This document shows positions 1 to 9,452 of a DNA stretch of 64,000 bases, piece by piece. Every line of letters begins with the position of its first letter. Within the stretch, counting starts at the first letter, position 1. The translations under genes and the position numbers were made by a program. The notes beneath the pieces were generated by a model. The model had not been told where the DNA came from and searched no databases. It saw only the letters and a list, made by a program, of their open reading frames with translations. Source of the stretch: Lewinella sp041392765 (lineage in GTDB: Bacteria; Bacteroidota; Bacteroidia; Chitinophagales; Saprospiraceae); the NCBI GenBank assembly GCA_041392765.1, contig JAWKLL010000006.1, positions 1-64,000 on the forward strand, written 5' to 3'.

Positions 1-2498
1 TGGGGCAAGCTGGTGGGCATATCCACTACATTGATGCCGGCTGCCTTGCCAGCGGGAATCTCCCTTACCATTTTGCCGTCTTTCCAAATTTCAAAGTACA
101 TCTTCCCAAAAGTATGTCGTTTGGGGTTGTAGTAAATGACCTGTGCCATACGCCCCGGATTCTCTGCGCTAAAGTTGCCGGCGCCTCCAAACCAGCCACC
201 ACCGGCCCCCGGGTCTTTGAGCAACGTAGGCTGCGTACGCAGGAAGGCCACCTTAGCACCAACGATGTCGCTGCCCAACTGTTGCAAGGGCGACAAATCG
301 TCCAATACAATAATACCACGCCCATGTGTAGCCATCACCAAAGCGTTGTCGCGCGGATGGATGACGATGTGGCGCACGCCTACCTTTGGCATATTGTTGG
401 TAAATCGCGCCCAAGAAGTACCCGCATCCAAGGATACATACAAACCGAACTCGGTACCGAGGTACAGCAAGGAAGGTTGTTGCTGGTCTTGTCTCACACA
501 CAGTGCATATCCTTCCACATCTGAGCTGGCGAGGCGCGTCCATGTTTTGCCCAAATCGGTGGTTTGATACAAATAAGTCTGCATATCGCCCGTGCGATGC
601 CCATCGAAAGTAACATAAGCTGTTTGCGCATCATGCGGGCTGGCTTCAACGAACGTCACCCAGGTGTGAGCGGGCAGGCCAGATATGTTGGCGACTACGT
701 TCGTCCAGTTTTGGCCACCATTCGATGTGACTTGCAAGTTGCCATCATCGGTACCTACCCACAGGATGTTGGCATCTTTAGGCGACTCTGCCATGGTATA
801 AATAGTACAGTGATTTTCTGCCCCTGAATTATCGATACTCAAACCACCAGAGCGGTATTGTTCCTGTTTCGCGTCATCATCGGTCGTCAAATCGGGGGAG
901 ATGCGATCCCAACTTTCGCCCATATCCGTGGTACGGTACAGGTATTGAGATGCAAAATACATACGCTCGTCATCGGTAGGGCTTTGCAAAATAGGGGAGT
1001 TCCAATTGAAGCGCAATTTTTCCTCGTCTCCTTTGCGGTAAGGCGTGATGTACTGCGACTGGCCCGTTTCGGTGTTGTAACGTGCCAACATACCGCCTTG
1101 GCTTTCTGCAAACAGAATATGTGCCTTCTTTTTGTGCCGGAACACGAAAAAGCCATCACCTCCCATCACATTCGTCCAATCCTTGTTTTCCACGCCACCT
1201 GCCTTGCGCGAAGGCCCCATCCACGAGCCATTGTCCTGCAAACCGCCATAGACGTTGAATGGTATGGCATCGTCCACGCTTACGTGATAAAACTGGGACA
1301 CGGGCAAGTTCATCCACATGCGAGCGGTGTAGCCCCGGTCGGTGCTTTCATACACCCCACCATCGGTAGCTAAAAGAACGTGCTGCGTATTGTTGGGGTC
1401 AATCCAAATATCGTGAATATCGGAGTGCACATTAGAGCCTACGCTTCTGAATACGTGCCCCCTATCCTCGCTGACAATAGCGTTCAGGCCGCACTTCATG
1501 ACGATGCTGTCGTTGTGGGGATCAACCGTTAAGTTGCTAAAATAGAAAGGACGGACGGTGGTATTGAAGTCTGTGCTGACTCGCTTCCAGTTGGCACCGG
1601 CATCGGTACTTAGGTAGAGGCCGCGTTTGTCCACGCTCTTGCACTCGACGGATAAATAGACAACATCGCCATTGGAAGGAGCTACCCCAATAGCCATACG
1701 ACCAAGGGTTTCATCCGGCAGGCCATTGTGGATAGGCTGCCAGGTTGCGCCGCCATCGGTGGATTTATAGACACCACTTTTCCCCGTGAAACCGGAATCG
1801 AAAGACCAGGGGTAGCGGCGAAAACTCCACATCACGGCGTAAACTACTTCCGGGTTGCGGGGATCGAAATCCAAATCGGAAGCACCTGTGTTTTCGTCTA
1901 TGTAGAAAATGTTGTTCCACGTTTTGCCGCCGTCCGTGGACTTGAATACGCCCCGTTCTTTGTTGGCGTTCCAAAGATGCCCCAATGCTGCCACATACAG
2001 GGTGTTGGGGTCGGTGGGATGCACAATGATATCGGAGATGCGCTCGGTCTGGTCCAAGCCGATAGCTTCCCAGGTGGTGCCCCCGTTTTTGCTTTTATAC
2101 ATGCCGGTACCCACCGAAACGCTGTTGCGAGGCCAAGGTTCTCCAGTTCCTACATACACGGTTTCAGGTTCGGAGGGCGCAATGGCTATCTTGCCAATGG
2201 ACTGGGTAAAGTCATCAAAAATGGGTCTTATGGACATACCGCCGGAAACTGTTTTCCAAACACCCCCACCTGCAGCACCGATATAAATGGTGTTGGCATC
2301 ATTGGGGTGGACGGCCATCGTACTAATACGTCCGCTCATGACAGCAGGCCCCAAATGGCGTGCGCGGATGCCGTTTAAGAGGACGGATTCCGTGGTTATG
2401 CCCTGAGCCAGCAAGCCCGTAGCGAACAAGATAGATAAACAGAAAGGGGCACAGAAGGCCCAAGTTGGTTTTATCATGGTATGAATCTGGTTTTGCAT
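1..2498 (-). CDS. Secreted BNR/sortilin-like beta-propeller protein (C-terminus beyond window)
   Basis: A single uninterrupted reading frame of about 832 codons runs leftwards off the window edge. It opens with a signal peptide (hydrophobic stretch FCLSILFATGLLAQG) and then carries many BNR/Asp-box units of the form YKSTDGGxTW, for example VYKSTDGGATW, GVFKSTDGGKTW and LYLSTDAGANW. It contains VATHGRGIIVLDDLSPL, a hallmark of the VPS10/sortilin-like glycosyl hydrolase group common in Bacteroidota. Beta-propellers of this class are exported and probably bind or cleave glycans or proteins; the substrate cannot be read from the sequence. Two in-frame ATGs exist, at 2498 and 2477. The second gives a more canonical signal peptide (MIKPTWAF...). 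No frameshift was found. The C-terminal sorting domain expected for a T9SS cargo would lie outside the window. Confidence 0.85.
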   Translation of the reverse strand, partial: MQNQIHTMIKPTWAFCAPFCLSILFATGLLAQGITTESVLLNGIRARHLGPAVMSGRISTMAVHPNDANTIYIGAAGGGVWKTVSGGMSIRPIFDDFTQSIGKIAIAPSEPETVYVGTGEPWPRNSVSVGTGMYKSKNGGTTWEAIGLDQTERISDIIVHPTDPNTLYVAALGHLWNANKERGVFKSTDGGKTWNNIFYIDENTGASDLDFDPRNPEVVYAVMWSFRRYPWSFDSGFTGKSGVYKSTDGGATWQPIHNGLPDETLGRMAIGVAPSNGDVVYLSVECKSVDKRGLYLSTDAGANWKRVSTDFNTTVRPFYFSNLTVDPHNDSIVMKCGLNAIVSEDRGHVFRSVGSNVHSDIHDIWIDPNNTQHVLLATDGGVYESTDRGYTARMWMNLPVSQFYHVSVDDAIPFNVYGGLQDNGSWMGPSRKAGGVENKDWTNVMGGDGFFVFRHKKKAHILFAESQGGMLARYNTETGQSQYITPYRKGDEEKLRFNWNSPILQSPTDDERMYFASQYLYRTTDMGESWDRISPDLTTDDDAKQEQYRSGGLSIDNSGAENHCTIYTMAESPKDANILWVGTDDGNLQVTSNGGQNWTNVVANISGLPAHTWVTFVEASPHDAQTAYVTFDGHRTGDMQTYLYQTTDLGKTWTRLASSDVEGYALCVRQDQQQPSLLYLGTEFGLYVSLDAGTSWARFTNNMPKVGVRHIVIHPRDNALVMATHGRGIIVLDDLSPLQQLGSDIVGAKVAFLRTQPTLLKDPGAGGGWFGGAGNFSAENPGRMAQVIYYNPKRHTFGKMYFEIWKDGKMVREIPAGKAAGINVVDMPTSLP

Positions 2499-2870
2499 GG
2501 CAATGTATAAGTTTGTAGAGGAAGAAAGGTAATTTGTTAGACGATTAGTCGAATTTTTGCTATAAATATTACAATTCTTTCGGGCGAAGGATGGGAATGG
2601 TGGCAGCCCTTTGGGGTGCCAGCCCCGTGGAGGCTTGCCGGAATCGGGGCCGAAGCCATGGACAGCCTGACCTCGTATCCGGCTCTGCCGGTACGAGGGC
2701 GCCCCCTAATAAAAAACATCCTCAACAAGTTTATCAAAAAAGTATATCCCCAAACAAACAACTTGATTATCTTGTGGCCGATTCAACCCTGCCGGATGCC
2801 GGATGTTAATATGCGTGTTATGATGCCCTAATTGGCCAAATGACAAGCATTTATTAAAACAAAACACTAC
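2499..2870. other. Intergenic region with a diverged repeat copy
   Basis: This gap separates the leftward BNR protein from the rightward ftsY. Its middle (about 2585-2700) is GC-rich and matches, with divergence, the intergenic repeat seen at 18.5 kb and 35.9 kb. The last 160 bases are AT-rich and presumably hold the ftsY promoter, but I could not find a convincing TAnnTTTG element. Confidence 0.5.
2585..2700 (-). repeat. Dispersed intergenic repeat R2, diverged copy
   Basis: The stretch reads GGGAATGGTGGC, then GCCAGCCCCG, then GCCATGGACAGCCTGACC. The same order appears at 35808-35900 (GGAAATGGTGGC, GCCAGCCCCG, GCCATGTACAGCCCGACC) and, on the opposite strand, at 18490-18590. It lacks the terminal hairpin kept in the other two copies, so it is a decayed member. 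No protein is encoded. Confidence 0.5.
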
Positions 2871-3827
2871 ATGATTTTTTTTTCCAAGTTTTTCAATAAA
2901 GAGAAAAAAGAAGACCTCGACAAGGGGATGGAGAAGACCAAAAGCTCCTTCCTTGATAAGATTAGCAAGGCCGTGGCTGGTAAGGCTACCGTGGATGAGG
3001 AGGTGCTGGATGAGCTGGAAAACATCCTTATTTCTTCGGATGTGGGGTTGGATACGACGGTAAAAATCATTGAACGCATCGAGGCGCGGGTGGCGCGGGA
3101 TAAATACCTGAACACCGCCGAACTCAATGAAATCCTGCGGGACGAGATTGTGCAATTGCTGGCGGAAAACAACACGAATGACTTGGAAGGCTACAGCCTG
3201 CCGTCTGCTGCGCGTCCGGCCATCATCATGGTGGTAGGGGTGAATGGGGTGGGCAAGACGACCACCATTGGCAAGCTGGCCAACCAATACAAGCAGCAAG
3301 GGCTGAAAGTAGTGCTGGGTGCCGGCGACACCTTCCGCGCCGCTGCGGTGGACCAACTCAAGATTTGGGCCGACCGGGTGGGCTGCGATTTCTATAGCAA
3401 GGGTATGAATACCGACCCCGCCGCCGTGGCCTTCGAGACCGTCAAATACGCCATGGAACACCAATGCGACGTGGCCATCATTGATACGGCGGGTCGCCTG
3501 CACACCAAATACAACCTGATGCAGGAGCTGACCAAAATCAGGAACTCCGTCAGCAAGAGTATGCCAGACGCCCCCCACGAGGTGCTTTTGGTGCTGGATG
3601 CGACGACGGGGCAAAATGCGGTGGAACAAGCTACCCACTTCACCAAAGCGACGGAGGTGTCGGCCTTGGCCATCACTAAATTGGACGGCACGGCCAAGGG
3701 CGGTGTAGCCATCGGAATCTCCGACCAGTTCAGCATCCCCATCAAATACATTGGGGTAGGTGAGGGCATTGAGCAGTTGCAGATTTTCAACAAACGCGCC
3801 TTTGTGGACGCGATTTTCGGAGCTTAA
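2871..3827 (+). CDS. ftsY: Signal recognition particle receptor FtsY
   Basis: A 318-residue SRP-type GTPase that docks SRP-ribosome complexes at the membrane for co-translational insertion. The N-terminal NG-domain helices (residues 1-100) lead into the P-loop GVNGVGKTTT at about 122-131. These are followed by DTFRAAAVDQL (G2), DTAGR (G3) and TKLDGTAKGG (G4/closing loop), with GVGEGIEQLQIFNKRAFVDAIFG at the C-terminus. This is the normal length for Bacteroidota FtsY, which lacks the long acidic A domain of E. coli. The frame is intact. The ATG at 2871 is the only sensible start. The next gene begins 6 bases after the stop. Confidence 0.97.
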   Translation: MIFFSKFFNKEKKEDLDKGMEKTKSSFLDKISKAVAGKATVDEEVLDELENILISSDVGLDTTVKIIERIEARVARDKYLNTAELNEILRDEIVQLLAENNTNDLEGYSLPSAARPAIIMVVGVNGVGKTTTIGKLANQYKQQGLKVVLGAGDTFRAAAVDQLKIWADRVGCDFYSKGMNTDPAAVAFETVKYAMEHQCDVAIIDTAGRLHTKYNLMQELTKIRNSVSKSMPDAPHEVLLVLDATTGQNAVEQATHFTKATEVSALAITKLDGTAKGGVAIGISDQFSIPIKYIGVGEGIEQLQIFNKRAFVDAIFGA

Positions 3828-3832
3828 TCCAT

Positions 3833-4960
3833 TTGTATGCGAAAGGGGAAACGACAGCATTGGGCAATCCGCTTGGGGGGGCTCGCTGGGATCGTTGGCG
3901 CTCCCTCTTTCGCCACGAGCTGCGCGGGCCGTTTTCCATTCACGCTTACCGAGGATTTGGCGGCAGCAACTTCCTGTTTTTGAGTGGCAGGGTCATGCGC
4001 GACCCATTCCTAAGAAAAGCCGAAAAGGACAGCACTTGGACGAACCTCGGCAATACCATCAAGCGCTTCAACTCGCATGAAATCAATCGAGCACAACTGC
4101 GGGTATCCTTCGCCAATGAGACCTTCGAGGTGACGACCAATACCGAAGGTTATTTCAAAATCGATGCTCATTTATCGACACCGCTACCACCACCGCCCGA
4201 CCATCCTCCGTTTTGGCAGTATGCGCAGGTAGCCTTGCTGCGTGTACGCGACCAAGAAGTTTACCTCCAGCAGGAGGCGGAAGTGCTCATTCCCGGCGAA
4301 AAAAGCGGCTTCGGCATCATCAGCGATATTGACGATACCATCCTAAAAACCTACGTCACCAGTTGGTTGAAATGGCGGATGATTTACTTGACTATCGTAA
4401 AGAATGCCTTTTCACGCCAAGCGTTCACCTCGGTAGCAGATTTTTTTCAGGCGCTACGCCGTGGGCCAGAGGGGGATGGCTACAACCCTTTTTTTTATGT
4501 GTCCAATAGCCCCCAATCTCTATGATTTATTGGAGGACTTTTTAGACCTCAACCACCTGCCTCGTGGCCCCATCTTGCTGCGCGATTTTGGGCTGCCCTA
4601 CGAGGAACGCCCTCTCCACTATCGCGGCCACAAGCATGAACAAATCGTGCGCATCCTGCACCTCTACCCCGCCCTACCTTTTGTGCTGATCGGCGATAGC
4701 GGCGAAAAAGACGCGGATATTTACAGGGCGGTGTGCCAAGAATTTCCGGGCAGGATCAAGGCCGTTTATATTCGGGATGTACACAGCAAGCCACGCGCAA
4801 AAAGGTACAATCGCTTTTGCAGACCATTCACCATGTGCCCTGCCTCTTGGTGCAGGACTATGAGCAGGCCATGGCGCACGCGGCAAAGATTGGTCTGGTG
4901 GGGGTGATTTTTTTTGGGGGTCGTCTGATAACTGCGGTCTTGTTATTGAAGCGTGAATGA
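3833..4960 (+). pseudogene. App1-family phosphatase domain protein (DUF2183), frame-disrupted
   Basis: Three reading frames together give one protein of about 370 residues. The first part (to about 4515) holds SDIDDTILKTY, the DxDxT phosphatase motif. The second holds LYDLLEDFLDLNHLPRGPILLRDFGLP and FVLIGDSGEKD, and the third (from about 4795) holds the C-terminal helix region. This order is typical of DUF2183/App1, a HAD-like family related to yeast phosphatidate phosphatase. Frameshifts sit near 4515 and 4795. The TTG at 3833 keeps the frame open; an ATG at 3836 would be used if the run of seven G near 3876 is miscounted. It lies directly behind ftsY and may be co-transcribed. Confidence 0.8.
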
Positions 4961-5291
4961 TGGAATAATGTACCTCGTATGATACGCTACGAATCCCGGA
5001 GGCTTCGTAAGCGTATTGAGAAAGGCTTCGCAGGCGGTGCGGCTTTCCTCGTTCGGCCTATACACCATTCACGTTTTTAACGTATCATTGCAGTAAAATA
5101 GAGGTAATGCAGGAGAATTTTGGTGCGCTTCAAATATCTTTTTACGCCATACCGCGTCAAAGAACCATTTTGCTTAGCTACGGCTAAGCAAAAGAACCTT
5201 TCCTTGCCTAACGTAAAAATCTTATTTGAATCCCTATACAAATTCCCCGTACTTAACCTCTAATAAAAGCCGCCAAAAGCAACAGCTAAAT
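4961..5291. other. Intergenic region before the DGR island
   Basis: No coding potential was found. It contains a perfect 11-bp stem with a 4-base loop at 5168-5193 (TTTTGCTTAGC/GCTAAGCAAAA), which could be a terminator or a recombination-prone hairpin at the island boundary. No TAnnTTTG promoter was recognised for the downstream target gene. Confidence 0.5.
5168..5193. terminator. Perfect inverted repeat, possible terminator
   Basis: The stem TTTTGCTTAGC and its exact complement GCTAAGCAAAA are separated by TACG. There is no clear T-tract after it on the + strand, so its role as an intrinsic terminator is uncertain. It marks the left edge of the accessory island. Confidence 0.35.
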
Positions 5292-6054
5292 ATGTCCCAT
5301 AATCCATACAACATCCCCCTCCCCGATATGCTGCACATCCCCGGCGGCCGGGCATCGCTCGGCAGCGATGGCGCACTGAAAGTCCATCTGCCCGACTTCT
5401 ACCTAGCCCGTACACCCCTGACCAACGCCCAGTATATGGCGTTTGTGGCGGCCACCGGGCAGCACGCGCCAGAATGGATGGAGGAGGAGAGTAATTACAA
5501 TATCCATACTGGCTCAAATGAGCATTATCGGATGTTGGGTACTGCGCACCACCCCGACCACCCGTGGTAGGCATCAGTTGGCACGATGCCGTGGCGTACT
5601 GCGCTTGGCTGAGTGCACAAACAGGCCATACCTACCGCTTGCCCAGCGAGGCGGAATGGGAATACACCGCACGCGGCGGCCAGCGCAAGCCAGGCTTTCC
5701 CTACGCAGGCAGCCACCGGCTGCAAGAAGTGGGCTGGTACGATACCAACAGCAAGGATCACCCAGCCCGTAGGGCTAAAACCCGCCAACGAACTGGGGCT
5801 GCACGATATGAGCGGCAATGTATGGGAATGGTGCGCCGACCACTGGCACGGTGAGTTTGGAAACGAACCCATGCCGAAAGATACGCCAATCAATGGCACC
5901 CTGGCTGTTGGGCACCGCCGAAGAAAACGCTCGCCGAGTGGTTCGTGGCGGGTCTTGGTACTTCAATGACTACTACTGTCAAGTGTCCTACCGCACGACA
6001 GCCATTGCCGATTACAGGTTCATCGATGTCGGTTTTCGGCCTGCCCGGTACTAA
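5292..6054 (+). pseudogene. DGR target protein 1: FGE-sulfatase/C-type-lectin-fold protein, frame-disrupted
   Basis: Joining three frames gives a protein of about 250 residues of the formylglycine-generating-enzyme-like family (PF03781). Visible motifs in order are MLHIPGG near the N-terminus, PDFYLARTPLTNAQYMAFV, VGISWHDAVAYCAWLS, YRLPSEAEWEYTARGG, LGLHDMSGNVWEWCADHW and the terminal RGGSWYFNDYYCQVSYR...GFRPARY. FGE-like domains in DGRs do not make formylglycine; they display variable residues on a lectin-like fold. The last 42 codons are VR1. Frameshifts lie near 5567, 5770 and 5925. The ATG at 5292 gives MSHNPYNIPLPDM, matching the starts of the other copies. The VR is well preserved, so this is the most likely functional target if the indels are sequence errors. 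Confidence 0.85.
5928..6054 (+). repeat. DGR variable repeat VR1
   Basis: It aligns end to end with the template repeat at 7545-7671. I count 21 differences, 16 of them at template adenines; for example the codons AAC AAC become TAC TTC, and AAC AAC become TAC TAC. Non-adenine differences include GGC to GGT and the stop codon TAG to TAA near the 3' end, where all VRs differ from TR. It encodes the C-terminal ligand-facing residues of target 1. Confidence 0.9.
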
Positions 6055-6106
6055 CCCTTTTGCTTTTTTACCCTTTTACCCTTTTTTATGGGTGGTGGGG
6101 TTGTAT

Positions 6107-6129
6107 TCCGCGAAGCGGACGATTTTTTT
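6107..6129 (+). terminator. GC hairpin plus T-run behind VR1
   Basis: TCCGC-GAA-GCGGA is followed by CGATTTTTTT, 55 bases behind the target stop and between convergent genes (target 1 and avd). It can act as an intrinsic terminator. A hairpin just downstream of VR is also a known recognition element in DGR mutagenic homing; diverged versions follow VR3 and VR4, but none follows TR. Confidence 0.5.
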
Positions 6130-6136
6130 AAAAAAA

Positions 6137-6484
6137 CTACTTCCCGAGTGATTTTATCCAGCCACCCGTCATACGGCCTATATGTTGGATGATTTCTGCG
6201 AAGTGTTTGTAGCGCACGCTGTTGTACAACCCCAAATCGTAGGCGAGGCGGTAGTAGTGGCGTAATATTTCGAGTTGAATATTGGCCTCATCGAGGAGTG
6301 CCCGCTTGGCTTCGCGAGGGGCGTACAGGGCGCGGATGTAGTTGTCCATCAGGTCGGTGGCTTGGTTTTGCAACCTATCGCCGAGGGTGAATTTTTGGCT
6401 ACGGGGGAAGCCGTTGGCCGTCAACACAGTCTCTTTTAACAGGTCGTAGCTTTTTTGCACAATCGTATTTTTATCGGAATCCAT
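6137..6484 (-). CDS. avd: DGR accessory variability determinant (Avd-like four-helix bundle)
   Basis: A 115-residue, all-helical basic protein. The core reads FPRSQKFTLGDRLQNQATDL, then LLDEANIQLEILRHYYRLAYDLGL, then HIGRMTGGWIKSLGK, which is the signature of the Avd/bAvd four-helix family. In studied DGRs Avd forms a pentameric barrel that binds the reverse transcriptase and the template RNA. The frame is intact, in contrast to its neighbours. It is encoded on the strand opposite to the RT and the targets; its ATG (6484) lies only 4 bases from the RT ATG (6489). Its last 35 bases recur at 9453-9492 in a rearranged copy of the cassette. Confidence 0.88.
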   Translation of the reverse strand: MDSDKNTIVQKSYDLLKETVLTANGFPRSQKFTLGDRLQNQATDLMDNYIRALYAPREAKRALLDEANIQLEILRHYYRLAYDLGLYNSVRYKHFAEIIQHIGRMTGGWIKSLGK

Positions 6485-6488
6485 AGGT

Positions 6489-7493
6489 ATGAAAAGATTT
6501 GGTCGTTTATATGAAAAAATAGGTGCATTTGACAATCTACTCCTAGCGGAAAAACTAGCACGAAAAGGAAAGAGATACCATTCGGATGTAGCTGGGTTCC
6601 ACCTTCGGTTGGACGAAAACCTGCTCTGCCTTTCAGAAGAATTGTCACACAAGCAGTATGTGCCAGGCGCCTATCGCGCATTCCACATTTACGACCCCAA
6701 GGAACGACTTATCAGCGCGGCACCGTACCGCGACAGGGTCGTACACCACGCGCTGTGCAATGTGATGGTGCCACTGATTGAACCTACTTTCATTTTCGAC
6801 AGTTACGCTAATCGGAAGGGCAAAGGTACGCACAAGGCTATAAGCCGCTACCAGATGTATGCCAAACAATTCCCTTATGTGCTAAAGTGCGACATCTGCA
6901 AGTTTTTCCCGAGCATTGACCACGAGATATTGAAACGCGAAATCCGCCGCAAGATAAAATGTGAGGATACGAATTGGCTCATCGAACGCATCATTGACAA
7001 TTCTAACGAACAAGAGGAACACATCGCCTACTTCCCCGGCGATGATATTTTTACGCCATACACCCCGCAGGCGCCGGAGTTGCCCATCCGGCAACCTGAC
7101 CAGCCAGTTTTGGGCAATGTCTATCTGAACAGGATGGATGCTTCATCAAAGAAGAACTGCGCGTGCTTATAGCGCATCCGCTACGTGGATGATTTCGTGC
7201 TGATGGGGAACGATAAGCAGCAAATGTGGGACTGGAAGGCAGCACTCACCGAATATCTGGCATCCATGCGGCTGTTGCTCCACCCCAGCAAAACCCACAT
7301 CCACCAGACAGCCAAAGGCATCCCGTTCTTGGGTTTTACCGTGTTTCCCGATTACAAGTACGTGCGCAAAGGAAAAACGAAACGCTACCGCCGCCACCTC
7401 AGGGATAACCTGCTGCGCGAAGGATGCCTACCGCCCCAAACCCTAGAAGACCAACTGAACGTATGGCTGGTCATATTCGCCACGGACCGGTAA
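6489..7493 (+). pseudogene. DGR reverse transcriptase, frame-disrupted
   Basis: A group II-like retroelement RT of about 335 residues that would make mutagenised cDNA from the TR transcript. In the first frame (6489-7172) one sees ISAAPYRDRVVHHAL, FDSYANRKGKGTHKA and VLKCDICKFFPSIDHEIL (the first catalytic Asp). In the second (7185-7493) one sees YVDDFVLMG (the catalytic YxDD box) and HPSKTHIHQTAKGIPFLGF. The stretch between them, 7081-7190, decodes to a DGR-type LPIGNLTSQF box followed by NVYLN only if compensating single-base indels near 7087 and 7117 are allowed, and further ones near 7140 and 7172. The catalytic residues are all present. The disruption may be sequence error or recent decay. 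Confidence 0.88.
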
Positions 7494-7544
7494 CAACGAA
7501 ATACAATTTTTCGTTATCTTCGCGCCCAAGGGGTTGAGCTACAT

Positions 7545-7671
7545 CGCTCGCCGCGTGGTTCGTGGCGGGTCTTGGAACAACAATGACAACAACTGTCAAG
7601 TGTCCTACCGCAACAACAACAATGCCGATAACAGGAACAACAATATCGGCTTTCGGCCTGCCCGGTACTAG
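7545..7671 (+). repeat. DGR template repeat TR
   Basis: It lies 51 bases behind the RT stop and is flanked by TTGAGCTACAT. It is packed with AAC and AAT codons: in frame it reads RGGSWNNNDNNCQVSYR followed by NNNNADNRNNN and IGFRPARY, the classic Asn-rich template in which adenine mutation reaches many residues without making stops. It is not part of an intact gene. At its 3' end it has GGCTTTCGG, where every VR has GGTTTTCGG (or a one-base variant of it). Confidence 0.93.
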
Positions 7672-7857
7672 CACGGACAACCAATCCCAGCCAAGTCGCC
7701 AGGCTGTCTTGCTGCACGACGTGCCGTGGTTAGTACGAGTTCAATCCCGCCTTCGCGCCCAGCGCGGGGGCAAATACGTCGAAAACGGGCAGCGGCTGGT
7801 AGGGCAACCGAACGTATACTCAATATTGCTTTTGTGCCTGTGCTACCATCCCCTCTG

Positions 7858-8522
7858 CAGTGCGCCCGTTCGGCAAGGCGAGTTCATTAGTGATCGTCGG
7901 CTTGTAGTGGACTTGCCCGACTTTTACTTAGCGCGTACCCGGTGACGAACGCCCAGTATGGCGTTTGTGGCGGCCAAGGGACATTACGCCTCGAACATGG
8001 GTATCCATTCTACCACCCCGAACACCCCGAACACCCGTGGTCGGCATCAGTTGGCACGATGCCGTGGCATGCGCTGGCTGGGTCAGCAAACGGATTTGGC
8101 CACCAATAGCCTGCCGGGCGAAGCGATGAATCCCGCTGCGCGGGGCGGTAGCCTGGTCAGGGCTTCCCTATGCAGGCGGCGCACCGCCTGCAAGAGGTAG
8201 AGCTGGTACAACACCAACAGCAATGGCACCACCCAACCCGTGGGGCATGGCTGCCCAACGAACTGGGGTTGCGATATGAGCGGTAATGTGTAGGGCGGGT
8301 GCCGCAGATCATTGGCATGGGGATTCGGTCATGAACCGCTGCCCGCTGATACGCCCGCAATGGCCGCCCTTGGGAAGAAAGGACGCGAAAAAGATCGCTC
8401 GCGGAACAGTTCGTGGCGGGTTGCTCTCGGCAATTCCAGCAGCTGTCAAGTGTCCTGCCGCGCCCACTGCCGATGTCGACTTGTGGATCAACTTCATCGG
8501 TTTTCGGCTCGCCCGGTACTAG
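7858..8522 (+). pseudogene. DGR target copy 2 (FGE-like), heavily frame-disrupted
   Basis: Homology to target 1 can be followed through every frame: VVDLPDFYLA, TNAQYxAFVAA, HQLARCRG (the shifted reading of VGISWHDAV), then DMSGNV near 8275, and the VR2 end. At least eight indels are needed to restore one frame and an in-frame TAG sits at 8291. No start codon equivalent to ATGCCCATCCCC of copy 3 survives, only TGTGCTACCATCCCC near 7838. It is probably a dead copy unless the region is poorly sequenced. Confidence 0.65.
8396..8522 (+). repeat. DGR variable repeat VR2
   Basis: It shares TGTCAAGTGTCCT, GCCGATG, CATCGGTTTTCGG and CCCGGTACTAG with the template, and differs in the AAC-rich blocks. 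It ends in TAG like TR, and its downstream flank (CAACCAATCCC ... ATTCAATCCCGCCTTCG) is also the flank found behind TR rather than the flank behind VR1. The locus therefore looks like a TR/VR recombinant. Confidence 0.7.
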
Positions 8523-8706
8523 CCGGGTTCAACCAATCCCGTCCAGAGTCGCAAGGGCAACGTCCCCCTTGCGAGCGTGCCTTTGGTTGTGCGGATTCAA
8601 TCCCGCCTTCGCCCAGCGCGGTAGCATCGATAAATAGGCGCGGATTGACGAGAACAAGCCGAACATCGCTCACCATTGCGTTTCTTTTATGCGCTCATAC
8701 ACACAC

Positions 8707-9387
8707 ATGCCCATCCCCCTACCCGAAATGCTGCCGTTGCAGGCGGCCAAGGCAGGTTTAGGTGATCGTCGGCTTGTAGTGGACTTGCCCGACTTTTACT
8801 TAAGCTCGCACCCGGTGACGAACGCCCGTATATGGCATTTGTGGAGGCCACAAGGCAGCACGCGCCTCAACCACTTGGGTATCATTCGACCATCAGTACC
8901 CATGGTGGGCATCAGTTGGCACGATGCCGTGGCGTATTACGTTTTGAGCTGGGGTCAGCAAACAGTTGGCTTATCGCCACCGAGCAGGCGGAATGGACTG
9001 GCACGGGGCGGCCAGCACTGTCAGGGCTTTCCCTACATGACAGCCATCAGCTACAAGAAGTGGGCGCAGTGCGATACCAGCTTAGCAACGCTACTAACCG
9101 TGGAGCTAAAGCTGCCCAACAGACAGGGTTGCACGATATGAGCGGCAATGTGTGGGAATGTGGTGCGCAGATCATTGGTACGGGGATTGGTTCAATCAGC
9201 ACTGCCTGCTGATACGCCCACCAATGGCCGCCCTTGGGGAGAAAGGGTGCGAAAAGGACGCTCTCCCAGTGGTTCGTGGCGGAGTCTTGGAGCGACTATG
9301 TCAGCTTCTGTCAGGTGTCCTTCCGCTTCGACTACCTTGCCGATTTCAGGTACAGCGATCTCGGTTTTCCGGCCTGCCCGGCACTAA
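8707..9387 (+). pseudogene. DGR target copy 3 (FGE-like), frame-disrupted
   Basis: It starts with ATG at 8707 (MPIPLPEMLPLQAAKAGLGDRR in part), then DLPDFYL, MVGISWHDAVAYY, LHDMSGNVWE and the VR3 end. It is shorter than target 1 in the middle because of small deletions, and several indels break the frame (near 8830, 8900, 9000, 9170 and 9280). It keeps a complete and strongly diversified VR, which shows that it was a live target at some time. Confidence 0.7.
9259..9387 (+). repeat. DGR variable repeat VR3, the clearest adenine-mutated copy
   Basis: Between the conserved W codon and the GGT-TTT near the end I count 22 substitutions against TR, 21 at template adenines. Examples are AAC to TTC, AAT to TAT, GAC to GTC, TAC to TTC and CAA to CAG. 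The other is GGC to GGT. The encoded segment is SWSDYVSFCQVSFR, then FDYLADFRYSDLGF. Two extra bases (one near 9286, one near 9370) break the frame. Confidence 0.9.
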
Positions 9388-9452
9388 CCCTTTGCTTTGC
9401 TGCCGCACATGGGTGATGGGTTGTTCCGAGAAGCGGACAGAAATTTTTAAAA

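Noticed and set aside
858..2378. Open frames on the plus strand opposite the BNR protein
   Set aside because: They are antisense to a complete, motif-rich minus-strand frame and have no protein features.
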